Assembly: GCF_003610535.1 (NCBI RefSeq)
Contig: NZ_RAPN01000001.1
Span: 2,591,320-2,655,319, forward strand
Length of the DNA: 64,000 nucleotides
Origin: Mangrovibacterium diazotrophicum
GTDB taxonomy: Bacteria; Bacteroidota; Bacteroidia; Bacteroidales; Prolixibacteraceae
Direction: 5' to 3'
Shown here: in pieces, positions 42,009 through 50,952 of the stretch
Position numbering within the stretch: position 1 is the stretch's first letter
Layout of the letters: each line of letters begins with the position of its first letter
The notes under the pieces: generated by a model
The model's input: only the letters and a program-made list of their open reading frames with translations
Database searches by the model: none
What the model was told of the DNA's origin: nothing
Made by a program: the position numbers and the translations under genes

Positions 42009-43229
42009 TTAGCTCAGCATCACCATCAATTTCTTCAAGGCAGCAATAAACTGGTCTATTTCTTCCAACGTGTTGTAAACTGCAAAGGAAGCGCGGATTG
42101 TTCCCGAAACGCCGTAATGTTGCATCACTGTATCGGCACAAAGGCGTCCCGAACGCACGGCAATTCCCATTTTGTCGAGCATTGTACTAATGTCGAATGA
42201 ATGAATGCCTTCTATGTTGAATGTAATCACCCCGGATTTTTGCTCTTGTGTTCCGTAAATAATCATGCCGGGGATCTCCAGCAGCTTTTCGGTAGCGTAA
42301 GTCAGCAACTGGTGTTCGTATTCTGCAACGGCCTCAACCCCTAAGTCCGTCAAATAGCGGATGGCCTCACCAAAAGCTATTACACCGGTAATATGCGGCG
42401 TTCCTGCTTCGAACTTATATGGCAATTCATTGTAGGTCGTACCTTCGAAACTCACTTCCGAAATCATCTCTCCTCCACCTTGATAAGGCGGCATTTCATC
42501 CAGCAATTCTTTCCGTCCATAAAGCACTCCTACTCCATTCGGCCCGAACATTTTATGAGCTGAGAACACATAAAAATCAGCGTCCAGGTCCTGCACATCA
42601 ACAACGAGGTGATTGATTGCCTGTGCACCGTCAACCAATACTTTTACCCCCTTAGCATGTGCCTTGGTAATAATGTCTTTCACCGGATTAATCGTGCCCA
42701 AAGTGTTCGCTACCTGGCAAACCGCAATCAGCTTGGTTTTCGAATTGATCAGCTCATTCAGTTTCTCGATCATCAATCGACCATTGTCTTCGAAGGGTAA
42801 AACGCGGATTTTTGCACCTTTTCGTTGAGCCATCATTTGCCAGGGAACAATGTTGGCGTGGTGTTCCATTTCTGAAACGATAATTTCATCACCTTCTTTG
42901 ATGAACGCTTCCCCAAACGAAAAAGCAACTAAGTTGATGCTTTCCGTTGTGCCTTTGGTAAAAATGATTTGTTCGCGAGCCGGAGCGTTAATAAAACCCT
43001 TCAGCTGATCTCTCACCGCTTCGTAATCGTTGGTTGCTTTATCGGCCAGGAAATGGGCTCCACGGTGAATATTACCGTAGTATTCCAGGTGCAATTGCTC
43101 CTCCTTCTTCAAAACCTGAACCGGTTTCTGGGATGAAGCGGCACTATCCAAATAAATCAACGGTTTGTTGTAAACCTTTTGTTCCAGAATCGGGAAATCT
43201 TTACGAATGCGGGCTATATCGAGTGTCAT
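42009..43229 (-). CDS. sufS: cysteine desulfurase SufS
   Basis: PLP enzyme that takes sulfur from cysteine for Fe-S assembly. The 406-residue group II desulfurase has YLDSAASSQKP near 25-35, the PLP-binding Lys in VFSAHKMFGPNGVG near 220-233, and the short active-site loop SGRLCADTVMQHYG near 358-371 with the persulfide Cys; RASFAVYNT follows near 377-385. SufE at 38486 is its expected partner. It follows the suf-cluster lipoprotein gene but has its own -7 element, and a terminator lies between, so transcription is probably independent. Confidence 0.96.
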   Translation of the reverse strand: MTLDIARIRKDFPILEQKVYNKPLIYLDSAASSQKPVQVLKKEEQLHLEYYGNIHRGAHFLADKATNDYEAVRDQLKGFINAPAREQIIFTKGTTESINLVAFSFGEAFIKEGDEIIVSEMEHHANIVPWQMMAQRKGAKIRVLPFEDNGRLMIEKLNELINSKTKLIAVCQVANTLGTINPVKDIITKAHAKGVKVLVDGAQAINHLVVDVQDLDADFYVFSAHKMFGPNGVGVLYGRKELLDEMPPYQGGGEMISEVSFEGTTYNELPYKFEAGTPHITGVIAFGEAIRYLTDLGVEAVAEYEHQLLTYATEKLLEIPGMIIYGTQEQKSGVITFNIEGIHSFDISTMLDKMGIAVRSGRLCADTVMQHYGVSGTIRASFAVYNTLEEIDQFIAALKKLMVMLS

Positions 43230-43254
43230 TTACTTCCGGTTTTATGCTTTCACA

Positions 43255-43262
43255 CAAAACTA
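43255..43262 (-). promoter_or_regulatory. -7 promoter element of sufS
   Basis: Minus-strand TAGTTTTG matches TAnnTTTG exactly, 26 bases before the sufS ATG and after the preceding terminator. Confidence 0.5.
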
Positions 43263-43350
43263 CTAATTTTTTATTTGCACATTCTATTTCGGCATCATCC
43301 GGGAAGTTGGTTAACAAATCTTCAACATTGAGACTTTCAGAAACTTGTAC

Positions 43351-43383
43351 AAAAAAAGAAATCCATCCCAAGGGATGGATTTC
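43351..43383 (-). terminator. intrinsic terminator of the suf-cluster lipoprotein gene
   Basis: Perfect 12-bp stem GAAATCCATCCC/GGGATGGATTTC with minimal loop and seven following T on the minus strand, 27 bases after the lipoprotein stop codon. Confidence 0.9.
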
Positions 43384-43409
43384 CTGATAATATATCTGAG
43401 TCCAATTTT

Positions 43410-45107
43410 TTACTTCACATTACCTGTTTCGTCGGTGAAATCGCCGATGATCTCGCCGCTGTTATTCACGGTAACATCGCCGTATACAGCGATTGAGCTG
43501 CTACTACCTACAAACTCCAACGAGCCGCCACTGTTAACAATCAGGTCGCCGTAAACAACCAATGAGCCATCAACAATCATCTTGCTGTTTACAATCAGCG
43601 ACGATCCACTACTAGCGTTTCCGTTTGCTTTTTGACCTGTAGCTAACGAACCGATGAGCACGAATTCGCCTTGTGAATTGACATTCACATGCTGGCTTAC
43701 CGCCAATGAACCACACCAGATTAATTGAGCACTGATATTGATACCACCCAAACTGGCCGAACCACTGTAAGCCTGGTCATCGTTTGAGTTGACATTCAAC
43801 CAGCTACTTCCCGAATAAGCAGGATAAGTGTCGCAAGCATAGTCAGAGCTGGTATCCTCATCTGAAGCGGATGTCGTCACAATTTTCAGGATTTTCAATC
43901 CACCTGTTCCATCGGCTACAAAGATGTAATCGCCGCCGCCTCTCACATAGTTGGCAGATCCTTCCAAATTCAAACCACCAATTTCTTCCGGGCTGTCAAG
44001 TCCGTTATCAACCAAACTGTAAACAACGACACCGGCTGCACCTTCGGCCATAAAAATATGGTCGTCGCTGGCGGTAACCGCATTACAAACCACATCATCC
44101 AGGCTGATATCCTCGTCGGTTACCGATGCTACCGGGATGTTGATTTTTTGAGAACCGTCCGTTACGCTGTAAACTCCCATGCCGTCGTAACCTTCAGCAA
44201 CCAAAACGTAACCGTCGTAAAAGTCGATTGTACGTTTTGCTTCTTCAACATCATCCGAAACCGAGAAATTCAATTTCTCAGCGGTTGCATTGATATCGTA
44301 AACATGAATACCATCGGCTCCACTTAAAGTTACCAGGTTTTCGCCATCGACACCGACCGCACGAAGGTCGTTCGTTTCAACGGTTGCAGCAACGGCATCA
44401 TCGGTATACGAAAACGCAGTCAACGCACCCGTGCTGCCCGATACGCAGTAGAAATAGCTTTCGCCTGCCACAACATCGGTACCAACAAAGCTGCTCAGCT
44501 CAAGGAAGGTAATGTCATCTGACAACATATCTCCATCAAGGTTCATTTTTACCAATACGGCAGGATTTGTGACATCCTCGTATGCATCCACATCGCGGGC
44601 ACCAGCCAGGTAAAGAACTCCGTTTTTGATTGTCAACGAGCTTATGTCCATACTCGGGAAAACAGCCTGCATCGCCAACTGGGGCAAAGCCGGGTCGGTG
44701 ATGTCGATCACATCCACAGCTCCCAAGTAGGTTGCACCTTTCACGTTATAGGATACGTAAGCATAGTTTCCATTAAAGCAAACATGTGTTGCCTGCAAAG
44801 TCAACCCCTCGTACTCGGGAGCATCAACTTCGGCAATTAATGTCAATGGTAAGTCACTGGCCACATCAGATTCAATTGTAGCCGATTTAGCAACGTTCAT
44901 CTGAACGCTGTAGAAGTTTTCAGGCATTTCTGCAATGCCTTTGGTTTCGACTACGCCAGCGTTATCGGTGTGAACGCGGCCATCGAGGTTTTGCAATTGA
45001 AGAACAATTTTCTGATCACTCTGAGAATCCGTTTCTGAATCTCCTGAATCACAAGCAAACATAATCATTCCAATCAATACAAGCGCATAAAGTTTAAATT
45101 GTCTCAT
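43410..45107 (-). CDS. lipoprotein with LVIVD-like beta-propeller and C-terminal beta-helix
   Basis: A 565-residue lipoprotein (LIGMIMFACDSG, lipid-attachment Cys near 20). Residues about 90-430 form repeating blade-like units with the LVIVD-type pattern (AYVSYNVKG..GAVDVIDITDPALPQ near 118-142; HIFMAEGAAGVVVYSLVD; YIFVADGTGGLKILKI). The final 110 residues switch to short Ser/Gly/Asn-rich strands (SLIVNSKMIVDGSLVVYGDLIVNSGG-like), recalling bactofilin or polymer-forming beta-helices. Function is unknown; surface exposure is likely. The start at 45107 is preferred over upstream in-frame codons because of its signal sequence. It interrupts the suf genes between sufD and sufS. Confidence 0.8.
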   Translation of the reverse strand: MRQFKLYALVLIGMIMFACDSGDSETDSQSDQKIVLQLQNLDGRVHTDNAGVVETKGIAEMPENFYSVQMNVAKSATIESDVASDLPLTLIAEVDAPEYEGLTLQATHVCFNGNYAYVSYNVKGATYLGAVDVIDITDPALPQLAMQAVFPSMDISSLTIKNGVLYLAGARDVDAYEDVTNPAVLVKMNLDGDMLSDDITFLELSSFVGTDVVAGESYFYCVSGSTGALTAFSYTDDAVAATVETNDLRAVGVDGENLVTLSGADGIHVYDINATAEKLNFSVSDDVEEAKRTIDFYDGYVLVAEGYDGMGVYSVTDGSQKINIPVASVTDEDISLDDVVCNAVTASDDHIFMAEGAAGVVVYSLVDNGLDSPEEIGGLNLEGSANYVRGGGDYIFVADGTGGLKILKIVTTSASDEDTSSDYACDTYPAYSGSSWLNVNSNDDQAYSGSASLGGINISAQLIWCGSLAVSQHVNVNSQGEFVLIGSLATGQKANGNASSGSSLIVNSKMIVDGSLVVYGDLIVNSGGSLEFVGSSSSIAVYGDVTVNNSGEIIGDFTDETGNVK

Positions 45108-45216
45108 AAACAATCGGTTAACAAGCATTACTAAGTCAAATAAATTCTCTTTCTCTTTCACGTCTCTACTTTTCCACGGTAGAGAGGGCAATATAAGCAA
45201 ATATCTTTAAACAAGT

Positions 45217-45241
45217 AAAGGCTCGTAAATAACGAGCCTTT
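45217..45241 (-). terminator. hairpin after sufD
   Basis: Perfect 10-bp stem AAAGGCTCGT/ACGAGCCTTT with five-base loop, 25 bases after the sufD stop. The stem itself supplies the T-run; probable terminator of sufBCD. Confidence 0.7.
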
Positions 45242-45265
45242 AGGTAGATATATTATAATAATATC

Positions 45266-46630
45266 TTAATTTTTATCGCAGGAATGGCATTTTGCCAACT
45301 CCCCTTTCAGTCGTTTTTCAACCAACTCATCAATCCGATCACGCAACGGCTCGATACGAATTTCCTGAACAACCTCGTGTGCGAAGGCATTCATCAGCAT
45401 CATGCGGGCGTCTTTTTCGCCAATACCACGTGCACGAAGGTAAAATAAGGCGTCTTCGTCGATTTGACCAACAGTTGCACCGTGACTACATTTAACATCA
45501 TCAGCGTCAATAATCAACTGAGGCTTGGTGTTCATTTTGGCCGAGTCGGTCAACAACACGTTGTTGTTCCGCTGGAACGCATTTGTTTTTTGCGCATCGC
45601 GTGCAACGTGAATGCGCCCGGTGAATGCACCAACTGAATCCTCGTCGAGCACGTTTTTGTAAAGCTGGTTACTCAAACAATTTGCCTGGTTGTGTTGAAT
45701 GTTGGTGTAATTATCAACATGCTGGCGCTTGTCGGTAAACGACATTCCGAAAACGCTGGCTTCGGCATTTTCTCCATCCAAACTCACGACCAAATTATTG
45801 CGAATCAATCCGCCATGCAGAGTAGCAACGCCGGAAAGCAAGTTTGATTTTTCGCCAACCTTAAAGAAAGTCGAGTTCACCGAGTTCGACTTGTTGTTTT
45901 GATTCTGGATTGTGTAAACATCCACAACCGCTTCGTCACCAACAAACACTTCGGTTACATTATTCCCCAAACATTCAGTTGAAGTCAACGTGTGATCGCA
46001 GAAAATAACTTTTGCCTCACTGTTTTTACCGGCAACAATCAGGTTACGCTGGGTTGAAAACACAGATTCCTGTGCGCGGGTCAGGTTGATTACCTGGACA
46101 GGTTTTTCAAACTTTACATTGTCCGGCACATACAGGAAAAAACCATCCTGTGCAAAAGCAGTGTTCAGAGCAACCAACGGATCGTTCGACAAAGCCGCCT
46201 GACGGTTCAGAAAGCTTTCAACCAATTCCGGTTTCTCGTTGGCAATCTGTTTCAAACTACCCACCACAACACCTTCGGGTAATCCTTCCAGTTCTTTGTT
46301 ACGGGCGTAATACCAGCCGTTAACCAATAATATCGTGTAAGTGTCCAACTGCGGAACATCGCATTTGAACACTTCATTTAAATCTACATCTACAGTTTCG
46401 TAGGCTAAAACAGGTCGATAGTCTTTCCCAAAAACACGCTCCAAATTGGTGTATTTGTAATCCTCGTTTTTGAATCCGGGAACACCAACCTGCTCGAAGC
46501 GCTTCAGGGAAATCTCGCGCATACGGTTGAACAAAGGCGAAGATCCTTCGTCAAGCGCAGCCCGGCTAGCCTGAAACAACGCGCTGTACTTTTCGTTTAC
46601 AGCTTTTTTATTGATAAGCGTTTGCGTCAT
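45266..46630 (-). CDS. sufD: Fe-S cluster assembly protein SufD
   Basis: Scaffold partner of SufB in the SufBC2D complex. The 454-residue protein has the SufBD beta-helix core (residues about 160-400), with NLIVAGKNSEAKVIFCDHT near 197-215, AKMNTKPQLIIDADDVKCSHGATVGQIDEDALFYLRARGI near 362-401 (conserved His in CSHGATVG), and a C-terminal helical end. It follows sufC with a one-base gap. It lacks the N-terminal extension of SufB, which separates it from sufB at 47447. Confidence 0.95.
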   Translation of the reverse strand: MTQTLINKKAVNEKYSALFQASRAALDEGSSPLFNRMREISLKRFEQVGVPGFKNEDYKYTNLERVFGKDYRPVLAYETVDVDLNEVFKCDVPQLDTYTILLVNGWYYARNKELEGLPEGVVVGSLKQIANEKPELVESFLNRQAALSNDPLVALNTAFAQDGFFLYVPDNVKFEKPVQVINLTRAQESVFSTQRNLIVAGKNSEAKVIFCDHTLTSTECLGNNVTEVFVGDEAVVDVYTIQNQNNKSNSVNSTFFKVGEKSNLLSGVATLHGGLIRNNLVVSLDGENAEASVFGMSFTDKRQHVDNYTNIQHNQANCLSNQLYKNVLDEDSVGAFTGRIHVARDAQKTNAFQRNNNVLLTDSAKMNTKPQLIIDADDVKCSHGATVGQIDEDALFYLRARGIGEKDARMMLMNAFAHEVVQEIRIEPLRDRIDELVEKRLKGELAKCHSCDKN

Positions 46631-46631
46631 C

Positions 46632-47381
46632 TTAAACCAATTCTTTTTTAATCCAATCGTATCCTTTTTCTTCCAACTCTAGTGCCAACTCTTTACCGGC
46701 CGACTTCACAATACGACCATTGTAAAGCACGTGAACGAAATCGGGCACGATATAATCCAGCAAACGTTGGTAGTGTGTAATCACGATCGTTGAACGCTCA
46801 GGGCTTTTCAGTGCATTCACACCTTCAGCAACCACACGCAAAGCGTCGATATCCAAACCTGAATCGGTTTCGTCAAGGATGGCTAATTTAGGTTCAAGCA
46901 TCGCCATTTGGAAGATCTCGTTTTTCTTTTTCTCACCACCCGAGAAACCTTCGTTTACTGAACGATTTGTCAGTTGAGAATCCAAATGCAAAAGATCTTT
47001 CTTTTCACGCATCAGTTTCAGGAATTCGCCAGCTGTCAACGGTTCCAAACCTTTGAATTTACGGTGTTCGTTCACCGAAGTCTTCAGGAAGTTAACCATT
47101 GGCACACCCGGAATTTCTACCGGATACTGAAAGCTCAGGAATAAACCTTTACGGGCACGATCTTCCGGAGAAAGATCCAACAAATCTTCACCAAGGAAGC
47201 TTACTTCGCCTTCTTCGATCTCGTAACCGTCGCGACCCGACAACACGTTGCCCAACGTACTTTTTCCGGCACCGTTAGGTCCCATGATGGCGTGAATCTC
47301 ACCCGGCTTAATTTCCAGATTGATTCCCTTCAATATCTCTTTACCTTCTACTGAGGCTTTTAAATTCTTTATTGTTAGCAT
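46632..47381 (-). CDS. sufC: Fe-S cluster assembly ATPase SufC
   Basis: ABC-type ATPase that drives conformational change of SufBD. The 249-residue protein has Walker A GPNGAGKS near 34-41, the signature FSGGEKKKNEI near 144-154, and Walker B LAILDETDSGLD near 164-175, as in SufC. The start at 47381 gives MLTIKNLKA, the usual N-terminus; an in-frame codon at 47399 is less likely. Located between sufB (65-base gap holding heptad-like sequence) and sufD. Confidence 0.96.
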   Translation of the reverse strand: MLTIKNLKASVEGKEILKGINLEIKPGEIHAIMGPNGAGKSTLGNVLSGRDGYEIEEGEVSFLGEDLLDLSPEDRARKGLFLSFQYPVEIPGVPMVNFLKTSVNEHRKFKGLEPLTAGEFLKLMREKKDLLHLDSQLTNRSVNEGFSGGEKKKNEIFQMAMLEPKLAILDETDSGLDIDALRVVAEGVNALKSPERSTIVITHYQRLLDYIVPDFVHVLYNGRIVKSAGKELALELEEKGYDWIKKELV

Positions 47382-47390
47382 ATCTGTTCT

Positions 47391-47425
47391 AAATTCCAAA
47401 TTACATTTTTAAAAATCCAAATTCT
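47391..47425. repeat. heptad-period sequence between sufB and sufC
   Basis: AAATTCC, AAATTAC and related words repeat with a 7-base period across about five units, with a degenerate middle. The words resemble those of the 14-bp array near 20218. Confidence 0.45.
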
Positions 47426-47446
47426 TTTGCCGTTTCGTTCGGCAGC

Positions 47447-48892
47447 TTAACCAACGCTACCTTCCAAACTAATTTGAAGAAGTTTTTGCGCTTCAACGGC
47501 AAACTCCATTGGCAGTTTGTTCAATACCTCTTTGGCGTAACCATTCACGATCATACCAATCGCATCTTCGGTTGAAATACCTCGCTGGTTACAGTAGAAG
47601 ATTTGGTCTTCACCAATTTTCGAAGTGGTTGCTTCGTGCTCGATAATCGATGATTTATTGGCCACTTCGATGTACGGGAACGTGTGTGCACCGCAATTTG
47701 AACCCAACAGTAACGAGTCGCACTGCGAGAAGTTACGTGCGTTGGTTGCACCAGGCATTACTTTCACCAAACCACGATACGCGTTGTCGCTACGTCCGGC
47801 TGAAATACCTTTCGAGATAATCGTACTTTTCGTGTTTTTACCAATGTGAATCATTTTTGTACCCGTATCGGCTTGCTGGTAGTTGTTGGTTACAGCTACT
47901 GAGTTGAACTCACCAACTGAATTATCGCCCATCAAAATACAGCTTGGGTATTTCCAGGTAATCGCAGAACCGGTTTCAACCTGTGTCCAACTAATTTTGG
48001 AAGACTCGCCGCGGCAAACACCACGCTTAGTCACAAAGTTGTAAACACCACCTTTTCCGTTTTTATCACCAGGGTACCAGTTTTGAACGGTCGAATATTT
48101 CACTTCGGCACGGTCCAAAGCTACAATTTCAACCACGGCTGCGTGCAACTGATTTTCGTCACGCATCGGAGCGGTACAACCTTCCAGGTAGCTCACGTAG
48201 CTTTCGTCGTCGGCAACAATCAACGTACGCTCAAACTGGCCGGTTCCGGCAGCATTGATACGGAAATAGGTTGAAAGTTCCATTGGACATCTCACCCCTT
48301 TCGGGATGTAGCAGAACGAACCATCCGAGAAAACGGCGGAGTTCAGTGCTGCGAAATAGTTATCGGTAACCGGAACGGCCATCCCCAGGTATTTCTGAAT
48401 CAAATCAGGATGTTCCTTCACCGCCTCCGAGAACGAGCAGAAAATAATTCCTTTCTCTGCCAGGGTTTCTTTGAAAGTTGTTTTCACCGAAACACTGTCG
48501 ATCACCGCATCAACGGCAACACCTGAAAGGATTTTCTGTTCTTCCAATGGAATCCCCAATTTATTGAAGGTTTCCAATAAATCCGGATCTACTTCGTCCA
48601 GACTTTCGTATTGTGGTTTTTTCTTCGGAGCCGCGTAATAGATGATATCCTGGAAATCAATTGGCGGAATTTTCAAATAAGCCCAATCCGGCATGGCCAT
48701 TTTTTGCCATTTACGGAAGGCCTCCAACCGGAAGTTCAGCATGAACTCGGGTTCCTCTTTTTTGGCAGAAATCATCCGGACCACATCTTCACTCAGTCCC
48801 TTCGGAATGGTATCCATGTCAAAATCAGAAACGAAACCGAACTGATACTCCCTCGACGTTACTTCTTCTAAAATTTTATCTTGTTCTTCCAT
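47447..48892 (-). CDS. sufB: Fe-S cluster assembly protein SufB
   Basis: Main scaffold on which nascent clusters form. The 481-residue protein has the N-terminal helical segment, [23 protein letters not shown] near 206-228, YLEGCTAPM near 234-242, and the C-terminal [22 protein letters not shown] near 393-414 with the Cys implicated in cluster assembly (SQCDSLL), then [17 protein letters not shown]. Typical length. First gene of sufB-sufC-sufD, transcribed from a TATCTTTG promoter divergent from thiL. Confidence 0.97.
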   Translation of the reverse strand: MEEQDKILEEVTSREYQFGFVSDFDMDTIPKGLSEDVVRMISAKKEEPEFMLNFRLEAFRKWQKMAMPDWAYLKIPPIDFQDIIYYAAPKKKPQYESLDEVDPDLLETFNKLGIPLEEQKILSGVAVDAVIDSVSVKTTFKETLAEKGIIFCSFSEAVKEHPDLIQKYLGMAVPVTDNYFAALNSAVFSDGSFCYIPKGVRCPMELSTYFRINAAGTGQFERTLIVADDESYVSYLEGCTAPMRDENQLHAAVVEIVALDRAEVKYSTVQNWYPGDKNGKGGVYNFVTKRGVCRGESSKISWTQVETGSAITWKYPSCILMGDNSVGEFNSVAVTNNYQQADTGTKMIHIGKNTKSTIISKGISAGRSDNAYRGLVKVMPGATNARNFSQCDSLLLGSNCGAHTFPYIEVANKSSIIEHEATTSKIGEDQIFYCNQRGISTEDAIGMIVNGYAKEVLNKLPMEFAVEAQKLLQISLEGSVG

Positions 48893-48953
48893 ATTCTAAG
48901 AGTATATTCTGTGGTACTATAACAATCCTTGACACACCATGTTTAAATTATTA

Positions 48954-48984
48954 TTGCAAAGATAAGTAAGTAAGCGTATTTTTG
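48954..48984 (+). promoter_or_regulatory. promoter of thiL
   Basis: TTG at 48954-48956, 20-base spacer, TATTTTTG at 48977-48984: good match to the Bacteroidota consensus. Its -33 box abuts the -7 box of the divergent sufB promoter. Confidence 0.6.
48957..48964 (-). promoter_or_regulatory. -7 promoter element of sufBCD
   Basis: Minus-strand TATCTTTG, an exact match to TAnnTTTG, giving a leader of about 60 bases before the sufB ATG. No clear -33 box. Confidence 0.55.
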
Positions 48985-49029
48985 CGGATTCAGTGCTCAA
49001 TTGGCACTCCAACGTCTGATATTTAAAAA

Positions 49030-50073
49030 ATGGATAATAAAAAAGCGACATCTATTTCAAGCATGGGTGAGTTCGGACTTATTCACCACCTGACTGATAA
49101 AATCTCGTTAAAAAACAGCAGTACAATCAAAGGAGTCGGCGACGATGCGGCGATTTTGGACTACGGCACCAAGCAACAAGTAGTAACGACCGACTTGCTG
49201 GTTGAAGGCATCCACTTCAACCTGATGTATGTTCCGTTGAAACATTTGGGATACAAATCGGTTATGGTTAACCTGTCGGATGTTTTTGCGATGAACGCCA
49301 CGCCGAAACAAGTGACCGTTTCACTCGCTATTTCCAGTAAGTTCTCGGTTGAAGCGATCGACGAATTGTACGAAGGAATTTACCTGGCTTGCGAAAAATA
49401 CGGCGTTGACCTGATTGGTGGCGACACCACCAGCTCGTTAACAGGATTGTTGATCAGCGTAACCGCACTGGGTGAAATTGAGCCGGGCAAAGCGGTAATG
49501 CGTAGCGGCGCGCAAGTGAACGATTTGATCTGCGTATCGGGCGACCTTGGCGGTGCCTACATGGGACTGCAATTGCTGGAGCGCGAAAACGAAGTATTCA
49601 AAGTGAATCCGAAAGAACAACCACAGTTTGATGGTTATGACTACATACTGGAGCGCCAGCTGAAACCGGAGGCCCGCGGCGACATTGTTCAGGCATTAAA
49701 AACCCTTGGCGTAACTCCGACATCCATGATTGACATTTCGGACGGCCTTTCGTCAGAACTGATGCATATCTGCACCCAATCGAAAGTGGGCTGTTTGGTT
49801 TATGAAGAAAAAATTCCGCTGGATTACCAGACCAAGCGCTTTGCCGACGAGCTCAGCATTAACCCACTGGTAGCTGCACTGAATGGTGGCGAGGACTACG
49901 AATTACTATTCACAGTGCCGATTGCCGATCACGACAAAATTAAAAATGACCCGGATATCACGATCATCGGCCACATTACCGAAGCCGGAACCGGCACCCA
50001 ACTGGTCACCGGGCTCGGATCAACCATCGAGTTGCAAGCCCAGGGCTGGAATCCCCTAAAAGAAGAACAATAG
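49030..50073 (+). CDS. thiL: thiamine-monophosphate kinase
   Basis: Phosphorylates thiamine monophosphate to the active diphosphate. The 347-residue PurM/ThiL-fold protein starts MGEFGLIHHLTD near 12-23 and shows GVGDDAAIL near 36-44, VTTDLLVEGIHFNL near 52-65, NLSDVFAMNATPKQ near 81-94, GGDTTSS near 134-140, DISDGLSSELMHI near 236-248 and NGGEDYELLFTVP near 283-295. All are ThiL hallmarks for metal-ATP binding. No TPP riboswitch is visible in its short leader. It stands alone between sufB (divergent) and lpxA (convergent). Confidence 0.96.
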   Translation: MDNKKATSISSMGEFGLIHHLTDKISLKNSSTIKGVGDDAAILDYGTKQQVVTTDLLVEGIHFNLMYVPLKHLGYKSVMVNLSDVFAMNATPKQVTVSLAISSKFSVEAIDELYEGIYLACEKYGVDLIGGDTTSSLTGLLISVTALGEIEPGKAVMRSGAQVNDLICVSGDLGGAYMGLQLLERENEVFKVNPKEQPQFDGYDYILERQLKPEARGDIVQALKTLGVTPTSMIDISDGLSSELMHICTQSKVGCLVYEEKIPLDYQTKRFADELSINPLVAALNGGEDYELLFTVPIADHDKIKNDPDITIIGHITEAGTGTQLVTGLGSTIELQAQGWNPLKEEQ

Positions 50074-50092
50074 ACACGATACTCTGCAAAAG

Positions 50093-50126
50093 AAAAAGAC
50101 CTTTGAGAAATCTCAAAGGTCTTTTT
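50093..50126 (+). terminator. bidirectional terminator between thiL and lpxA
   Basis: A 16-bp perfect stem (50093-50108 with 50111-50126, core AGACCTTTGAGA) is A-rich on the left and T-rich on the right, so it can end transcripts from both thiL and the lpx operon. Confidence 0.92.
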
Positions 50127-50146
50127 TCATATCCGTTTTCGTGTAA

Positions 50147-50929
50147 TTAATCCGGGAAATATCCACGAATAATACCACGTTTAGAGTCTTTCACGAAAAG
50201 AAGAATCTCGTCGCGTTCAGGAGTTGCCGGCATCTCAGCTTCGATAATTTCGATCGCCTGAGTTACATTCAACCCTTTTTGGTAGATGTACCGATAAATA
50301 TCCTGCACTTCGCGGATTTTATCGTTGTTGAAGTTACGGCGACGCAGACCAATTGAGTTGATACCTACGTACGAAAGCGGTTCGCGACCTGCTTTAATGA
50401 ACGGAGGAACATCTTTACGGACCAGCGATCCACCGGAAATCATCACGTGCGTTCCGATGTGAACAAACTGGTGTACGGCAGTCATACCACCGATAATCGC
50501 CCAATCGTCAACTGTAACTTCACCGGCCAGCTGTGTGCTGTTCACCAGGATAACGTTGTTACCAACAATACAATCGTGTGCAACGTGTACATAGGCCATA
50601 ATCAAACAATTGCTGCCAATCACGGTTTTGCCGCGGGCAATCGTTCCGCGGTTCACTGTAACGCATTCGCGGATTGTTGTGTTATCACCAATTTCAACGG
50701 TTGTATATTCTCCTTTGAATTTCAAATCTTGTGGTGCCGCCCCGATAACTGCCCCCGGAAAAATCCGACAGTTTTTACCGATGCGTGTGCCGGGAAGAAT
50801 TGTAACATTGGATCCGATACGAGTTCCTTCACCAATGACAACATCCTTGTCAACTGTAACAAACGGCTCGATAACGACGTTGTCTGCTACCTGCGACTCA
50901 GGATGAACATAAGATAATGGTTGTTTCAT
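50147..50929 (-). CDS. lpxA: acyl-ACP--UDP-N-acetylglucosamine O-acyltransferase
   Basis: First step of lipid A synthesis in the cytoplasm. The 260-residue protein is a left-handed beta-helix built of hexapeptides (VVIGEGTRIGSNVTILPGTRIG near 29-50), followed by a C-terminal helical domain from about 190. The catalytic His lies in AYVHVAHDCIVGNN near residues 112-125, and IGGMTAVHQFVHIGTH near 147-162 is conserved. Last gene of HD-lpxD-lpxC/fabZ-lpxA; 23 bases after lpxC/fabZ. Confidence 0.96.
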   Translation of the reverse strand: MKQPLSYVHPESQVADNVVIEPFVTVDKDVVIGEGTRIGSNVTILPGTRIGKNCRIFPGAVIGAAPQDLKFKGEYTTVEIGDNTTIRECVTVNRGTIARGKTVIGSNCLIMAYVHVAHDCIVGNNVILVNSTQLAGEVTVDDWAIIGGMTAVHQFVHIGTHVMISGGSLVRKDVPPFIKAGREPLSYVGINSIGLRRRNFNNDKIREVQDIYRYIYQKGLNVTQAIEIIEAEMPATPERDEILLFVKDSKRGIIRGYFPD

Positions 50930-50952
50930 TTTATATTGTTTTCAATCTCTCT

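Noticed and set aside
48985-49029. TPP riboswitch in front of thiL
   Set aside because: The leader is only about 40 bases and shows none of the THI-box motifs.
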